Below the pieces are notes generated by a model. It was not told the DNA's origin. It ran no database searches and saw nothing but the letters and a program-made list of their open reading frames with translations. Of a DNA stretch of 64,000 nucleotides, positions 35,170 through 43,353 are shown one piece after another. Position 1 is the stretch's first letter, and every line of letters starts with the position of its first letter. The stretch spans positions 1 to 64,000 of the forward strand of contig NZ_CABEGA010000029.1 of assembly GCF_901521055.1 (NCBI RefSeq), written 5' to 3'. The stretch comes from Cellulomonas hominis (GTDB lineage: Bacteria; Actinomycetota; Actinomycetes; Actinomycetales; Cellulomonadaceae). The position numbers were made by a program, and so were the translations under genes.

Positions 35170-35537
35170 CGGGCCACCTCGGGCTCGTCCCCGGCCGGCG
35201 GCACCGCGGTCGAGCCGTCCGCGGTCGAGCCGTCCTCGGTCGAGCCGTCCTCGGTCGCGCCGTCCTCGGTCATGTCGTCCAGCCGGGCGACGGCGAACCT
35301 CGCCAGGACGTCGACCTCCTCGAAGCCGGCAAGAGCGCTGCTCGAGAGCGCGTCGGTCAGCGCGAGCCCAACCGCCCGCTGCGCCGGGGTCCCGGCCATC
35401 ACGTGGTCGAGCGACCACTGCGCCCGGCGCCACCACTCCGCGCGCCGGTCGGCGCGGTCACGCTGGACGATCGCGCCGATCCCGACGAGCAGCGCCACGG
35501 TCGGTGCGAGCAGCACCACCCACGCCGTCGAGGTCAT
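35166..35537 (-). CDS. Small membrane protein with repeated acidic tail
   Basis: 123 residues: one N-terminal membrane helix (STAWVVLLAPTVALLVGIGA), a helical cytoplasmic part (RRAEWWRRAQWSLDHVMAGT) and a tail of TEDGS-type repeats coded by a 15-bp minisatellite. ATG at 35537. No family recognised. Its partner is the 69-residue basic protein coded just downstream; an acidic-basic pair might interact (inference). Confidence 0.65.
   Translation of the reverse strand: MTSTAWVVLLAPTVALLVGIGAIVQRDRADRRAEWWRRAQWSLDHVMAGTPAQRAVGLALTDALSSSALAGFEEVDVLARFAVARLDDMTEDGATEDGSTEDGSTADGSTAVPPAGDEPEVAR
35206..35280. repeat. 15-bp minisatellite, five units, inside a CDS
   Basis: Units at 35206, 35221, 35236, 35251 and 35266 of the form GCGGTCGAGCCGTCC; the first two are identical and the last is degenerate. 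They code for TEDGS/TADGS repeats on the minus strand. Confidence 0.85.
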
Positions 35538-35634
35538 CGGCCTCTCGCTCCGTCGTCCATCACGGCACCGTAGCCAGGGCCCAGAGCGCGAGCGCAAGTC
35601 CACTTCCCGCGCCTGGGGACGCCGGGCTCCGTCC

Positions 35635-37191
35635 TCAGCCCGCCGTCGCCCGCCGGAGGGTCACGAACGACACGACCGCCGCCGCCACCGCCACGACCGC
35701 GCCGACCGCCGCCGCGTGCTGCGTCCCCGCGTCGAACGCCAGCCGCGCCGACTCGAGCAGCGCGTCCCCGGTGGTCGCGTCGAGCCCGTCCGCGACGGAC
35801 ACCGCGCCGCCGAGCGTCTCCCCGGCGGCCTCCGCCTGGTCCGCGGTGAGCGTGCCCGGCAGGCCGACCCGCGCCCGGTAGGTGGCGTTGAGCACCGACC
35901 CGAGCAGCGCCACGCCGAGCGTGGTCCCGAGCTCGTAGGCGGTCTCCGAGATCGCCGACGCCGCACCCGCCTTCTCCGGCGGGACGGCGGTGGTGATCTG
36001 GTCGTTGGTCAGCGTCTCCGCGAGCCCGACCCCGACCCCCATGACGACGAACGTCACGGCGACGGTGACGGGCGTGGGGACGTCCCCGACGAGCGTGAGG
36101 ACCCCGTAGCCGACCGCGGCCAGCAGGAAGCTCGACCCGATCAGCGTCCCCGGGCGCACGTACCGCACCAGCCGCACGGCCAGCAGGCCCGCGAGCACGG
36201 ACGCCGCCAGCCCGGGCACCAGCACGAGCCCGGCGTCCATCGGGCTGAGGCCCGCGGCGAGCTGCAGGAACTGCGAGACGACGACGAGCAGCCCGGAGAA
36301 GCCCAGCACCGACAGGAGGTTCGCCGCGACCGCGCCCGAGAACGTCGGCCGGGTGAACAGCGCCACGTCGAGCATCGGTGACGCGAGCCGGCGCTGCCGG
36401 CGCACGAACGCCCAGCCCGCCGCGAGGCCGACCAGCACCCCGGCGACGGTCGAGCCGGTCACGCCGTGCTCCCCCACCGCGATCACCGCGTGCACCAGGG
36501 GCAGCATCGTGGCGAGCGACAGCACGATGCTCCACGGGTCCAGCGGGCCGGGCGCCGGGTCCTTCGACTCCGGCACGAGCAGCAGCGCGAGCGGCAGCAG
36601 CACCAGGAGCACCGGCACGTTGAGCAGGAAGACGGACCCCCACCAGAAGTGGGTGAGCAGCGCACCGCCGACGACCGGCCCCAGCGCGGCACCCCCCGCG
36701 AAGGCGGACGCCCAGATCGCGATGGCCAGCCGGCGCTGCCCGCGCTCGAGGAACACGTTCCGGATCAGCGACAGGGTGGACGGCATGAGCGTCGCGCCGA
36801 AGACGCCGAGCAGGGCCCGGGACGCGATGAGGAGCGCGGGGCTGGTCGACCACGCCGCGAGCAGCGACACCAGCGCGAACCCGGTGGCCCCGACGAGCAG
36901 CAGCCGGCGCCGGCCCACCCGGTCGCCGAGGCTCCCCATGGGCACCAGCAGGCCCGCGAGCATCAGGGGGTACGCGTCGACGATCCACAGCAGCTCGGAG
37001 CCCGACGCCCCGAGGGCGGCCGTGATCGAGGGCAGCGCGAAGCTGAGGACGGTGTTGTCGACCGAGATGAGCAGCACGGGCAGCATCAGCACGACGAGCA
37101 CCGCCCAGGGGCGGACGGGGCGCCCGCGGTGCGTCAGCGGAGCGGGCGTGGCGGTGCGGGCGGAGGGGCCGGTGGTGGCCGGGGCGGACAT
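35635..37191 (-). CDS. MFS drug efflux transporter, DHA2 (14-helix) family
   Basis: A 518-residue transporter with about 14 helices. Family motifs: LDxTVxNVALP-like VDNTVLSFALPSITAAL, LGDRVGRRRLLLVG (motif A), GPVVGGALLTHFWWGSVFLL (motif C region). It resembles QacA/SmvA/EmrB pumps that export cationic drugs. ATG at 37191. It is divergent from the tetR gene at 37276, with a perfect palindrome in the 84-base gap. Confidence 0.93.
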   Translation of the reverse strand: MSAPATTGPSARTATPAPLTHRGRPVRPWAVLVVLMLPVLLISVDNTVLSFALPSITAALGASGSELLWIVDAYPLMLAGLLVPMGSLGDRVGRRRLLLVGATGFALVSLLAAWSTSPALLIASRALLGVFGATLMPSTLSLIRNVFLERGQRRLAIAIWASAFAGGAALGPVVGGALLTHFWWGSVFLLNVPVLLVLLPLALLLVPESKDPAPGPLDPWSIVLSLATMLPLVHAVIAVGEHGVTGSTVAGVLVGLAAGWAFVRRQRRLASPMLDVALFTRPTFSGAVAANLLSVLGFSGLLVVVSQFLQLAAGLSPMDAGLVLVPGLAASVLAGLLAVRLVRYVRPGTLIGSSFLLAAVGYGVLTLVGDVPTPVTVAVTFVVMGVGVGLAETLTNDQITTAVPPEKAGAASAISETAYELGTTLGVALLGSVLNATYRARVGLPGTLTADQAEAAGETLGGAVSVADGLDATTGDALLESARLAFDAGTQHAAAVGAVVAVAAAVVSFVTLRRATAG

Positions 37192-37231
37192 GGTGGTGAC
37201 CTCGTTCGTCGGGGCTGGACGACGGTTACTG

Positions 37232-37247
37232 TACCGTCTGGACGGTA
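37232..37247. promoter_or_regulatory. 16-bp perfect palindrome, candidate TetR operator of the MFS/TetR pair
   Basis: TACCGTC-TG-GACGGTA lies midway between the divergent MFS gene and tetR gene and could control both promoters. Confidence 0.75.
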
Positions 37248-37275
37248 TAGCGTCACGGCCGGTACGGTCATTCCC

Positions 37276-37791
37276 ATGTCCGCGACCCGCGACCGCCTGC
37301 TCGACGCGTTCGAGGGCCTGCTGATCGCCCACGGACCGCGCGCCGCCACGCTGGACGCGGTCGCCGCCGCGGCCGAGGTGTCGAAGGGCGGGCTGCTCTA
37401 CCACTTCCCCAGCAAGGCGGCCCTGGTGCAGGGGCAGCGCGAGCGCCTCGCGCTGCTGGGGGAGGCCGACGTCGCCGCGATGCGCACGGCACCCGAGGGC
37501 GCGGCGGAGTACTACCTGCGCGGGTCGACGGAGTCCGGCGGCCCGCTGGATCGCGCGCTGATCGCGGCCGTCCGGCTCGCCGAGGAGTCCGACGACGACG
37601 CCACGGCGGTGCTCGACGAGCTCCGTGGCCGCTGGTACGAGGCCCTGCTCGCCGAGCTCGAGGACCCCGCGGTGGCCCACGTCGTCCAGCTCGTCGGGGA
37701 CGGGATGTACTACAACGCGGTCACCGGGGTCCGGGACGACACGGCACTGGCCGACGCCCGCGCGGTGCTCGCCCGCCTGCGCGACCGCTGA
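37276..37791 (+). CDS. TetR-family regulator of the adjacent MFS pump
   Basis: A 171-residue regulator: HTH AATLDAVAAAAEVSKGGLLY followed by HFPSKAALVQG, and a short ligand domain (TetR_C-type, with DGMYYNAVTG). Start ATG at 37276. The divergent arrangement and shared palindrome suggest that it represses itself and the pump, with induction by a pump substrate. Confidence 0.9.
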   Translation: MSATRDRLLDAFEGLLIAHGPRAATLDAVAAAAEVSKGGLLYHFPSKAALVQGQRERLALLGEADVAAMRTAPEGAAEYYLRGSTESGGPLDRALIAAVRLAEESDDDATAVLDELRGRWYEALLAELEDPAVAHVVQLVGDGMYYNAVTGVRDDTALADARAVLARLRDR

Positions 37792-37825
37792 GGCCCGCGG
37801 GCGGCACTCGCCCACGGCAGCACGA

Positions 37826-37859
37826 CGAGAGCCCCGCGGCAGGTGCCGCGGGGCTCTCG
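37826..37859. terminator. Bidirectional terminator hairpin
   Basis: A 15-bp perfect stem (CGAGAGCCCCGCGGC and complement) with a four-base loop. It lies 35 bases after the tetR stop on the plus strand and about 21 bases after the stop of the 31-residue ORF on the minus strand, so it can serve both. Confidence 0.85.
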
Positions 37860-37880
37860 GAGGTCATGGCGTCCGGCGCG

Positions 37881-37976
37881 TCAGATGCGCACGCGCCGGG
37901 GGTTGCTCACCGACGTCCAGGCGATCTCCTCGCGCTGCGCGTCCGCCGCCTGCTGGTCCTTGGTCGTGTGCTCCAT
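37881..37976 (-). CDS. Candidate 31-residue small protein
   Basis: An ATG at 37976 preceded by GAGGGGGG with a six-base spacer opens a frame of 31 codons ended by TGA, with a strong terminator directly after. The peptide starts MEHTTKDQQAADAQREEIAW and ends SNPRRVRI; it is hydrophilic, without a signal peptide, membrane segment or cysteine. No family recognised. The combination of ribosome site, frame and terminator in an otherwise empty stretch is the evidence; expression is unproven. Confidence 0.55.
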   Translation of the reverse strand: MEHTTKDQQAADAQREEIAWTSVSNPRRVRI

Positions 37977-38110
37977 GACTCGCCCCCCTCGATCCGGATC
38001 CGTTCACCCATCCTGCTGGGCGAATTGCCCGGTTGCACCCCCTGCGGGTGAACAGCACGTAAAACATGGCGAGGATCACTCACCCCGGCCCGGCCCGCCG
38101 GCCGCACGCG

Positions 38111-38566
38111 TCAGACGACCGCGGCCACCGGGAGCGCGTGCAGCGCACCGACGAGCGGCGCCAGCTCGGGCGTGGCCTCCCCCTGCGCGAGCGCGTCCGC
38201 GAGCGCCACGTCGTGCGTCGGCCGGGCAGCCCGGAGCAGGGCCTCGCCGGCCGGCGTCAGCTCGGTGTAGATCCCGCGCCGGTCGTCCTGGCACAGGACG
38301 CGGGTCAGCAGCCCGCGGTCCTCCAGCCGCGTCACCAGCCTGGTGGTGGCGCTGGCGCTGAGCGCGGCGGCGCGGGCGAGCTGCTGCATCCGCATGTGCC
38401 AGCCGTCCTGGCGCGACAGCGCGTCGAGCACCGTGAACTCCACGACCGACAGCTCGTGGCCGGACTGGAGCGCGCGCTCGAGCGCCCCCTCGATCAGCCC
38501 GTGCAGCGCCGCGAGCGAGCGCCAGCCCTGCGCGCGCACCTGCACCGCGTCGTCGGCGATCCCCAT
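38111..38566 (-). CDS. MarR-family transcriptional regulator
   Basis: A 151-residue winged-helix protein: ELSVVEFTVLDALSRQDGWH, MQQLARAAALSASATTRLVT and RLEDRGLLTRVLCQDDRRGI (the recognition helix and DR wing). ATG at 38566 with GAGGAGG upstream. It is divergent from the MFS gene at 38693; a 23-bp perfect palindrome in the gap is the likely operator. Confidence 0.92.
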   Translation of the reverse strand: MGIADDAVQVRAQGWRSLAALHGLIEGALERALQSGHELSVVEFTVLDALSRQDGWHMRMQQLARAAALSASATTRLVTRLEDRGLLTRVLCQDDRRGIYTELTPAGEALLRAARPTHDVALADALAQGEATPELAPLVGALHALPVAAVV

Positions 38567-38637
38567 GAGTCCTCCTCGTCCGGCGGTCATCGTAGCGCGC
38601 TTGCGCCGATAGGGCGCGCGTGCAAGCATCGGCTCTT

Positions 38638-38660
38638 GCGTCTGCAACTAGTGCAGACGC
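38638..38660. promoter_or_regulatory. 23-bp palindrome, candidate MarR operator
   Basis: GCGTCTGCA-ACTAG-TGCAGACGC: nine-base perfect arms around a five-base centre, placed between the divergent marR and MFS genes, 32 bases before the MFS ATG. Confidence 0.8.
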
Positions 38661-38692
38661 GGGATGTTGCACTCACCAGCACGGAGGCCCGG

Positions 38693-39898
38693 ATGCCACT
38701 CGCCCTGCTCGCCCTCGCCGTCGGCGGCTTCGGGATCGGGCTCACAGAGTTCGTCATCATGGGCCTGCTGCCCGAGGTGGCCGCGGACTTCGGGGTCACG
38801 GAGCCGGTCGCCGGCTACCTCATCTCCGGCTACGCGATCGCCGTGGCCGTGGGCGCGGTGGGCCTGACCGCCGCCGTCACCCGGTTCGACCGCAAGCGGG
38901 TGCTCGTCGGGCTCATGGTCCTGTTCATCGCGGGCAACCTGCTGTCCGCGCTGGCCCCCACCTACGGCGTCATGATGGGCGGCCGCATCCTGGCCGCCCT
39001 GTGCCACGGCGCCTTCTTCGGGATCGGCGCGGTCGTCGCGGCGGGCCTGGTCGCACCGGAACGGCGCGCGGGTGCCGTCGCCACCATGTTCGCGGGCCTG
39101 ACCACCGCCAACGTGCTGGGCGTGCCGTTCGGCACGCTGCTCGGCCAGGAGCTCGGGTGGCGCTCGACGTTCTGGGCCATCACGGCGATCGGTGTCGTGG
39201 CGCTGGTCGGCATCCTCCTGCTGGTGCCCGCCGCCTCCGCCCAGGACGGCGCACCGGTCACGAGCGTCCGCGCCGAGCTCGCGGCGTTCCGGGAGCCGCA
39301 GGTCTGGTGGTCCGTGGTCATCACCGTGCTCGGCTACGGCGGCATGTTCGGCGGGTTCACCTACATCGCGTTCACGCTGACGGACGTCTCCGGCTTCGCC
39401 TCCTCCACCGTCCCGTGGTTGCTGGTGGTGTTCGGCGTCGGCATGTTCGCCGGCAACCTGCTCGGCGGGCGCGGTGCGGACCGCGCGCTCACCCCGACGC
39501 TGGTCGGCGTGCTCGTCGCGCTCACGCTCGTGCTCGTCGCCTTCGCCCTCACGGCGGGCAGCCGGCCCCTCACCGTCGTCTGGCTCGTGCTGATGGGCGC
39601 GTTCGGGTTCGCCGCCGTCCCGGGCCTGCAGATGCGGATCATGCGGCACGCCGCCGGTGCCCCCACCCTCGCGTCCGGCGCCAACATCGCGGCGTTCAAC
39701 ATCGGCAACGCGCTCGGCGCCTGGATCGGCGGCCTGACCATCGGGGCCGGGCTGGGCTACACCTCACCGCTCTGGGCCGGCGCGGCCATCACGGTGCTCG
39801 GCGTCGTGGCGCTGCTCGCCGCGTCCGGCTTCGAGCGTCGCGCCGCCGCGTCGCCGGCCGTCCCGCCCGCCGCCGAACCGGCCGTCGCGGCCTCCTGA
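38693..39898 (+). CDS. MFS transporter, DHA1 (12-helix) family, AraJ/YdhP-like
   Basis: A 401-residue transporter with 12 helices: GIGLTEFVIMGLLPEVAADF (the AraJ/YdhP-type N-terminus), MMGGRILAALCHGAFFGIGA, NVLGVPFGTLLGQELGWRST. It probably exports a small molecule and is controlled by the divergent MarR regulator. ATG at 38693; the open frame runs far upstream but only as an antisense shadow of marR. Confidence 0.92.
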   Translation: MPLALLALAVGGFGIGLTEFVIMGLLPEVAADFGVTEPVAGYLISGYAIAVAVGAVGLTAAVTRFDRKRVLVGLMVLFIAGNLLSALAPTYGVMMGGRILAALCHGAFFGIGAVVAAGLVAPERRAGAVATMFAGLTTANVLGVPFGTLLGQELGWRSTFWAITAIGVVALVGILLLVPAASAQDGAPVTSVRAELAAFREPQVWWSVVITVLGYGGMFGGFTYIAFTLTDVSGFASSTVPWLLVVFGVGMFAGNLLGGRGADRALTPTLVGVLVALTLVLVAFALTAGSRPLTVVWLVLMGAFGFAAVPGLQMRIMRHAAGAPTLASGANIAAFNIGNALGAWIGGLTIGAGLGYTSPLWAGAAITVLGVVALLAASGFERRAAASPAVPPAAEPAVAAS

Positions 39899-40049
39899 CC
39901 GCCGGGACCACCGTCCCGCACGTGGGTGCCGCGGGGCATGGCATCCCGCGCGCGACCCCCGCCCGTCGTCCCCAGGGAGACGGCGGGGCTCGATCCGGAC
40001 GGACGGGGCGTGCCACGATGGCCGGGCAGCCGACCCGTCAGGTGGTGAC

Positions 40050-43000
40050 ATGACGACGACCTCCGTGCCCGCGACAGCCTCGTCCGCGAGCCCCGCAGCA
40101 CCCGTCCCGATCCCGTACGCCGAGCCGCCCGCCGCCGTCCTGGCGCAGCTGCGCTCGGACCCGGGCGGCCTGGGCGCCGCCGAGGCGGAGCGCCGGCTCG
40201 CCGACGTGGGCCGGAACCGGCTCCCCGCGCCGTCCCGGCCCAGCGCCCTGCGCCGGCTCCTCGGGCACTTCGACGACATCCTCATCTACATCCTGCTGGC
40301 GTCGGCGGTGCTCAAGGCGATCCTCGGCGACTGGATCGACTTCACGGTGATCCTCGCGGTGGCCGTGATCAACGCCGCCGTCGGGTTCCTCCAGGAGGGC
40401 CAGGCCGAGCGGGCGCTCGACGGCATCCGCACGATGCTCTCGCTGGACGCCCAGGTGCGGCGCGACGGCGAGTGGCGGGTCGTCGACGCCGAGACCCTGG
40501 TGCCGGGAGACGTCGTCCGGGTCCGCTCGGGCGACCGCGTCCCCGCGGACCTCCGCCTGATCGAGGCGACGAACCTCCAGGTCGAGGAGGCCGCGCTCAC
40601 CGGCGAGTCGGTCCCCGCCGCGAAGCACGTCGACGCGGTCGGCGCCGACGCCGGACTGGGCGACCGGGCCTCGATGCTCTACTCGAGCACCATCGTCGCG
40701 GTGGGCACCGGCGTGGGCGTCGTCACCGCGACCGGCTCCGGCACGGAGATCGGGCGCATCCAGTCGATGATCGCCGAGGTCGACCACCTCGACACCCCGC
40801 TGTCCCGGCAGCTCGCGAAGTTCGGCCGGACGCTGTCGCTCGGCATCCTCGCGATGGCGGCGTTCATGCTGGTGGTCGGCCGGGTCATCCACCAGTGGGA
40901 CATCCCCGAGCTCGTGTCGGCCGCCATCGGCTTCGCGGTGGCGGCGGTCCCCGAGGGCCTGCCCGCCCTGGTGACGGTCACGCTCGCGCTCGGGGTGCAG
41001 CAGATGGCCCGCCGCAACGCGATCACGCGCAAGCTCACCGCGGTCGAGGCTCTGGGCTCGGTGACGACGATCTGCTCCGACAAGACCGGCACGCTCACCA
41101 AGAACGAGATGACCACGCGGACCGTCGTGACCGCCGCCGCGACGTACCAGGTGGAGGGCCTCGGCTACGCGCCGGAGGGGCGCGTCACGCTCGACGGCGC
41201 CGCCGCCCCGCTCGACGCGCACCCCGATCTCAGGGCCCTGGTCACGGCCGCGGCCGCCGCGAACGACGCGCGCATCGTGCAGGAGAACGGGCAGTGGAAG
41301 GTCGTCGGGCAGCCCACCGAGGGAGCGATCGCCACCCTCGCGCTCAAGGCCGGCGCGGACGTCTCCGGGGTGGAGCGGCTGGCCGAGCTGCCGTTCGAGT
41401 CGGCGACGAAGTTCATGGCGACGCTCGACCGCGTGCCCGGCGCCGGTACCCGGGTCCGCACGGTCGGCGCGCCCGACCGGCTCCTGGACCGGTGCAGCCA
41501 CCAGCGGGGAGCCGACGGCCGTGCCGAGCCCCTGGACCGCGCCCACTGGGAGGGCGTCATCGACCGGCTCGGCGGCCAGGGCCTGCGCACGCTCGCGGCG
41601 GCGGAGCGGCCCGCCGCCGACGACGCCACGTCGCTCGACGCGGCCGACGTCGAGGAGGGCCTCGTCTTCCTGGGCGTGTTCGGCATCGTCGACCCCCCGC
41701 GGCCGGAAGCCGTGCAGGCCATCGCGGACTGCCACCGCGCGGGCATCCGCGTCAAGATGATCACCGGAGACCACGCCGGCACCGCGACCGCCATCGCCCG
41801 CGAGCTCGGGATCGTCGCGGCGGACGGCGACGTCCACGCCCTCACCGGGGCGGACCTGGAGGCGATGACCCAGGAGCAGCTGCGCACGCGCGTCCGGGAC
41901 GTCGACGTCTACGCGCGCACCAGCCCCGAGCACAAGATCCGCATCGTCCGCGCCCTCCAGTCGCACGGCGAGGTCGTGGCGATGACCGGGGACGGCGTGA
42001 ACGACGCACCCGCGCTCACCCGCGCGGACGTCGGCATCGCGATGGGCATCAAGGGCACCGAGGCGACCAAGGAGTCCGCCGAGATCGTCCTGGCCGACGA
42101 CAACTTCGCGACCATCGAGCGGGCCGTCGAGGAGGGGCGGCGGATCTACGACAACATCCGCAAGTCCGTCGTGTTCCTGCTGCCCACCAACGGGGCCCAG
42201 TCCCTGGTCATCCTGGTGGCGGTGCTGTTCGGCCTCACGCTGCCGCTGGCGCCCGTCCAGATCCTGTGGGTCAACCTCGTCACCGCCGTGACGCTCTCGC
42301 TCGCGCTGGCGTACGAGCCGGCCGAGCCCGGCGTCATGTCGCGTCCGCCGCGCAAGCCGGGCGGATCGGTGCTCTCGCGCGAGTCGCTCGAGCACGTCGT
42401 CGTCGCGTCGTTGCTCATCGGCGGCGCGACCCTCGGGGTCTTCGCGATCGAGCGCGCCCGCGGTACCGCCACGGACGTCGCCCAGACGACGGCGGTCACG
42501 ATGCTCGCCCTCGGGCAGCTCGCCTACCTGTTCAACTGCCGGTTCCTCGGCGAGTCGAGCCTCACGCCGCGGGTCCTCCGCGGGAACCGCGTCGTGTGGA
42601 TCGCGTCCGGCGCGCTCATCGTGCTGCAGCTGGTGTTCACGTACGTCCCGTTCATGAACTCCTGGTTCGACTCCGCACCCATCGGGCCGCGCGAGTGGGC
42701 GCTCACGCTCGGGTTCGCGATCATCGTCTTCCTGCTGATCGAGGCGATGAAGGCCGTCACCCGCGCGCAGGACGCCCGCCGGCACGCGCGCTTGGCTGCC
42801 GCTGCCGGCCCCGGCGCAGTGACCGTCGAGGAGGCCGGTGCGCGGCTGCCGGAGCTGCTCCGGTCCGTGGAGCACGGCGACGAGGTCACGCTGACCCGCG
42901 ACGGGAAGCCGGTCGCGCGGATCGTCCCGGCGCGGGCCGCCCCGGCACGGCGCACCAGCGGCCGGCGGGGTCCGGCGGTCGCGCCCTCCGCGACCACCAC

Positions 43001-43346
43001 GGCGATCCAGCTCACGCCGCCGCCGGCGGACGAGACCCCGGACGCCGGCCCGGCGGACCGTCTGCCGGCCGACGCCCCCGCGGGCGCGGCGGCCGTGCCC
43101 GGCTCCTCCGCTGCCGGCGCCTCCGCGCTCGACGCTGCTCCCGCGGAGCCGGAGGTCCCCGGTGCGCGGGCGGCGGGCGGTCGACCGACGGGGTCGACCG
43201 ACGCGACGATCGTGCTGGAGCCCGTCGACCCGGACGGCACCCCCGCGCCCGGCACGCCGACCCGGCGACGCGAGCGCCGGAGCGCGACGGCGGCGACGGA
43301 GCAGCTCGGCCAGGTGGACCCGGAGGGACCGACGACGGCCGGCTGA
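40050..43346 (+). CDS. P2-type cation-transporting ATPase with C-terminal Phd-like segment
   Basis: A 1098-residue P-type ATPase. It has a Cation_ATPase_N domain (about 25-95), TGES (about 183), the M4 site PEGLP (301-305, calcium/manganese type), the phosphorylation site DKTGTLT (Asp344) and the hinge TGDGVNDAP, with about ten membrane helices ending near 905. The nucleotide-domain KGAP motif reads VGAP (Val472). After the last helix, residues about 924-963 (AGARLPELLRSVEHGDEVTL then TRDGKPVARIVP) look like a Phd/YefM antitoxin domain. A Pro/Ala-rich disordered tail follows to the end. Usual length is about 900, so nearly 200 residues are extra. Confidence 0.9.
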   Translation: MTTTSVPATASSASPAAPVPIPYAEPPAAVLAQLRSDPGGLGAAEAERRLADVGRNRLPAPSRPSALRRLLGHFDDILIYILLASAVLKAILGDWIDFTVILAVAVINAAVGFLQEGQAERALDGIRTMLSLDAQVRRDGEWRVVDAETLVPGDVVRVRSGDRVPADLRLIEATNLQVEEAALTGESVPAAKHVDAVGADAGLGDRASMLYSSTIVAVGTGVGVVTATGSGTEIGRIQSMIAEVDHLDTPLSRQLAKFGRTLSLGILAMAAFMLVVGRVIHQWDIPELVSAAIGFAVAAVPEGLPALVTVTLALGVQQMARRNAITRKLTAVEALGSVTTICSDKTGTLTKNEMTTRTVVTAAATYQVEGLGYAPEGRVTLDGAAAPLDAHPDLRALVTAAAAANDARIVQENGQWKVVGQPTEGAIATLALKAGADVSGVERLAELPFESATKFMATLDRVPGAGTRVRTVGAPDRLLDRCSHQRGADGRAEPLDRAHWEGVIDRLGGQGLRTLAAAERPAADDATSLDAADVEEGLVFLGVFGIVDPPRPEAVQAIADCHRAGIRVKMITGDHAGTATAIARELGIVAADGDVHALTGADLEAMTQEQLRTRVRDVDVYARTSPEHKIRIVRALQSHGEVVAMTGDGVNDAPALTRADVGIAMGIKGTEATKESAEIVLADDNFATIERAVEEGRRIYDNIRKSVVFLLPTNGAQSLVILVAVLFGLTLPLAPVQILWVNLVTAVTLSLALAYEPAEPGVMSRPPRKPGGSVLSRESLEHVVVASLLIGGATLGVFAIERARGTATDVAQTTAVTMLALGQLAYLFNCRFLGESSLTPRVLRGNRVVWIASGALIVLQLVFTYVPFMNSWFDSAPIGPREWALTLGFAIIVFLLIEAMKAVTRAQDARRHARLAAAAGPGAVTVEEAGARLPELLRSVEHGDEVTLTRDGKPVARIVPARAAPARRTSGRRGPAVAPSATTTAIQLTPPPADETPDAGPADRLPADAPAGAAAVPGSSAAGASALDAAPAEPEVPGARAAGGRPTGSTDATIVLEPVDPDGTPAPGTPTRRRERRSATAATEQLGQVDPEGPTTAG

Positions 43347-43353
43347 CCGCGGC

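Noticed and set aside
40038-42875. A 945-codon open frame on the minus strand opposite the P-type ATPase gene
   Set aside because: It is a mirror of a high-GC coding frame: low-complexity His/Arg/Asp/Gly-rich translation, no motif, and the plus-strand ATPase has every family motif.
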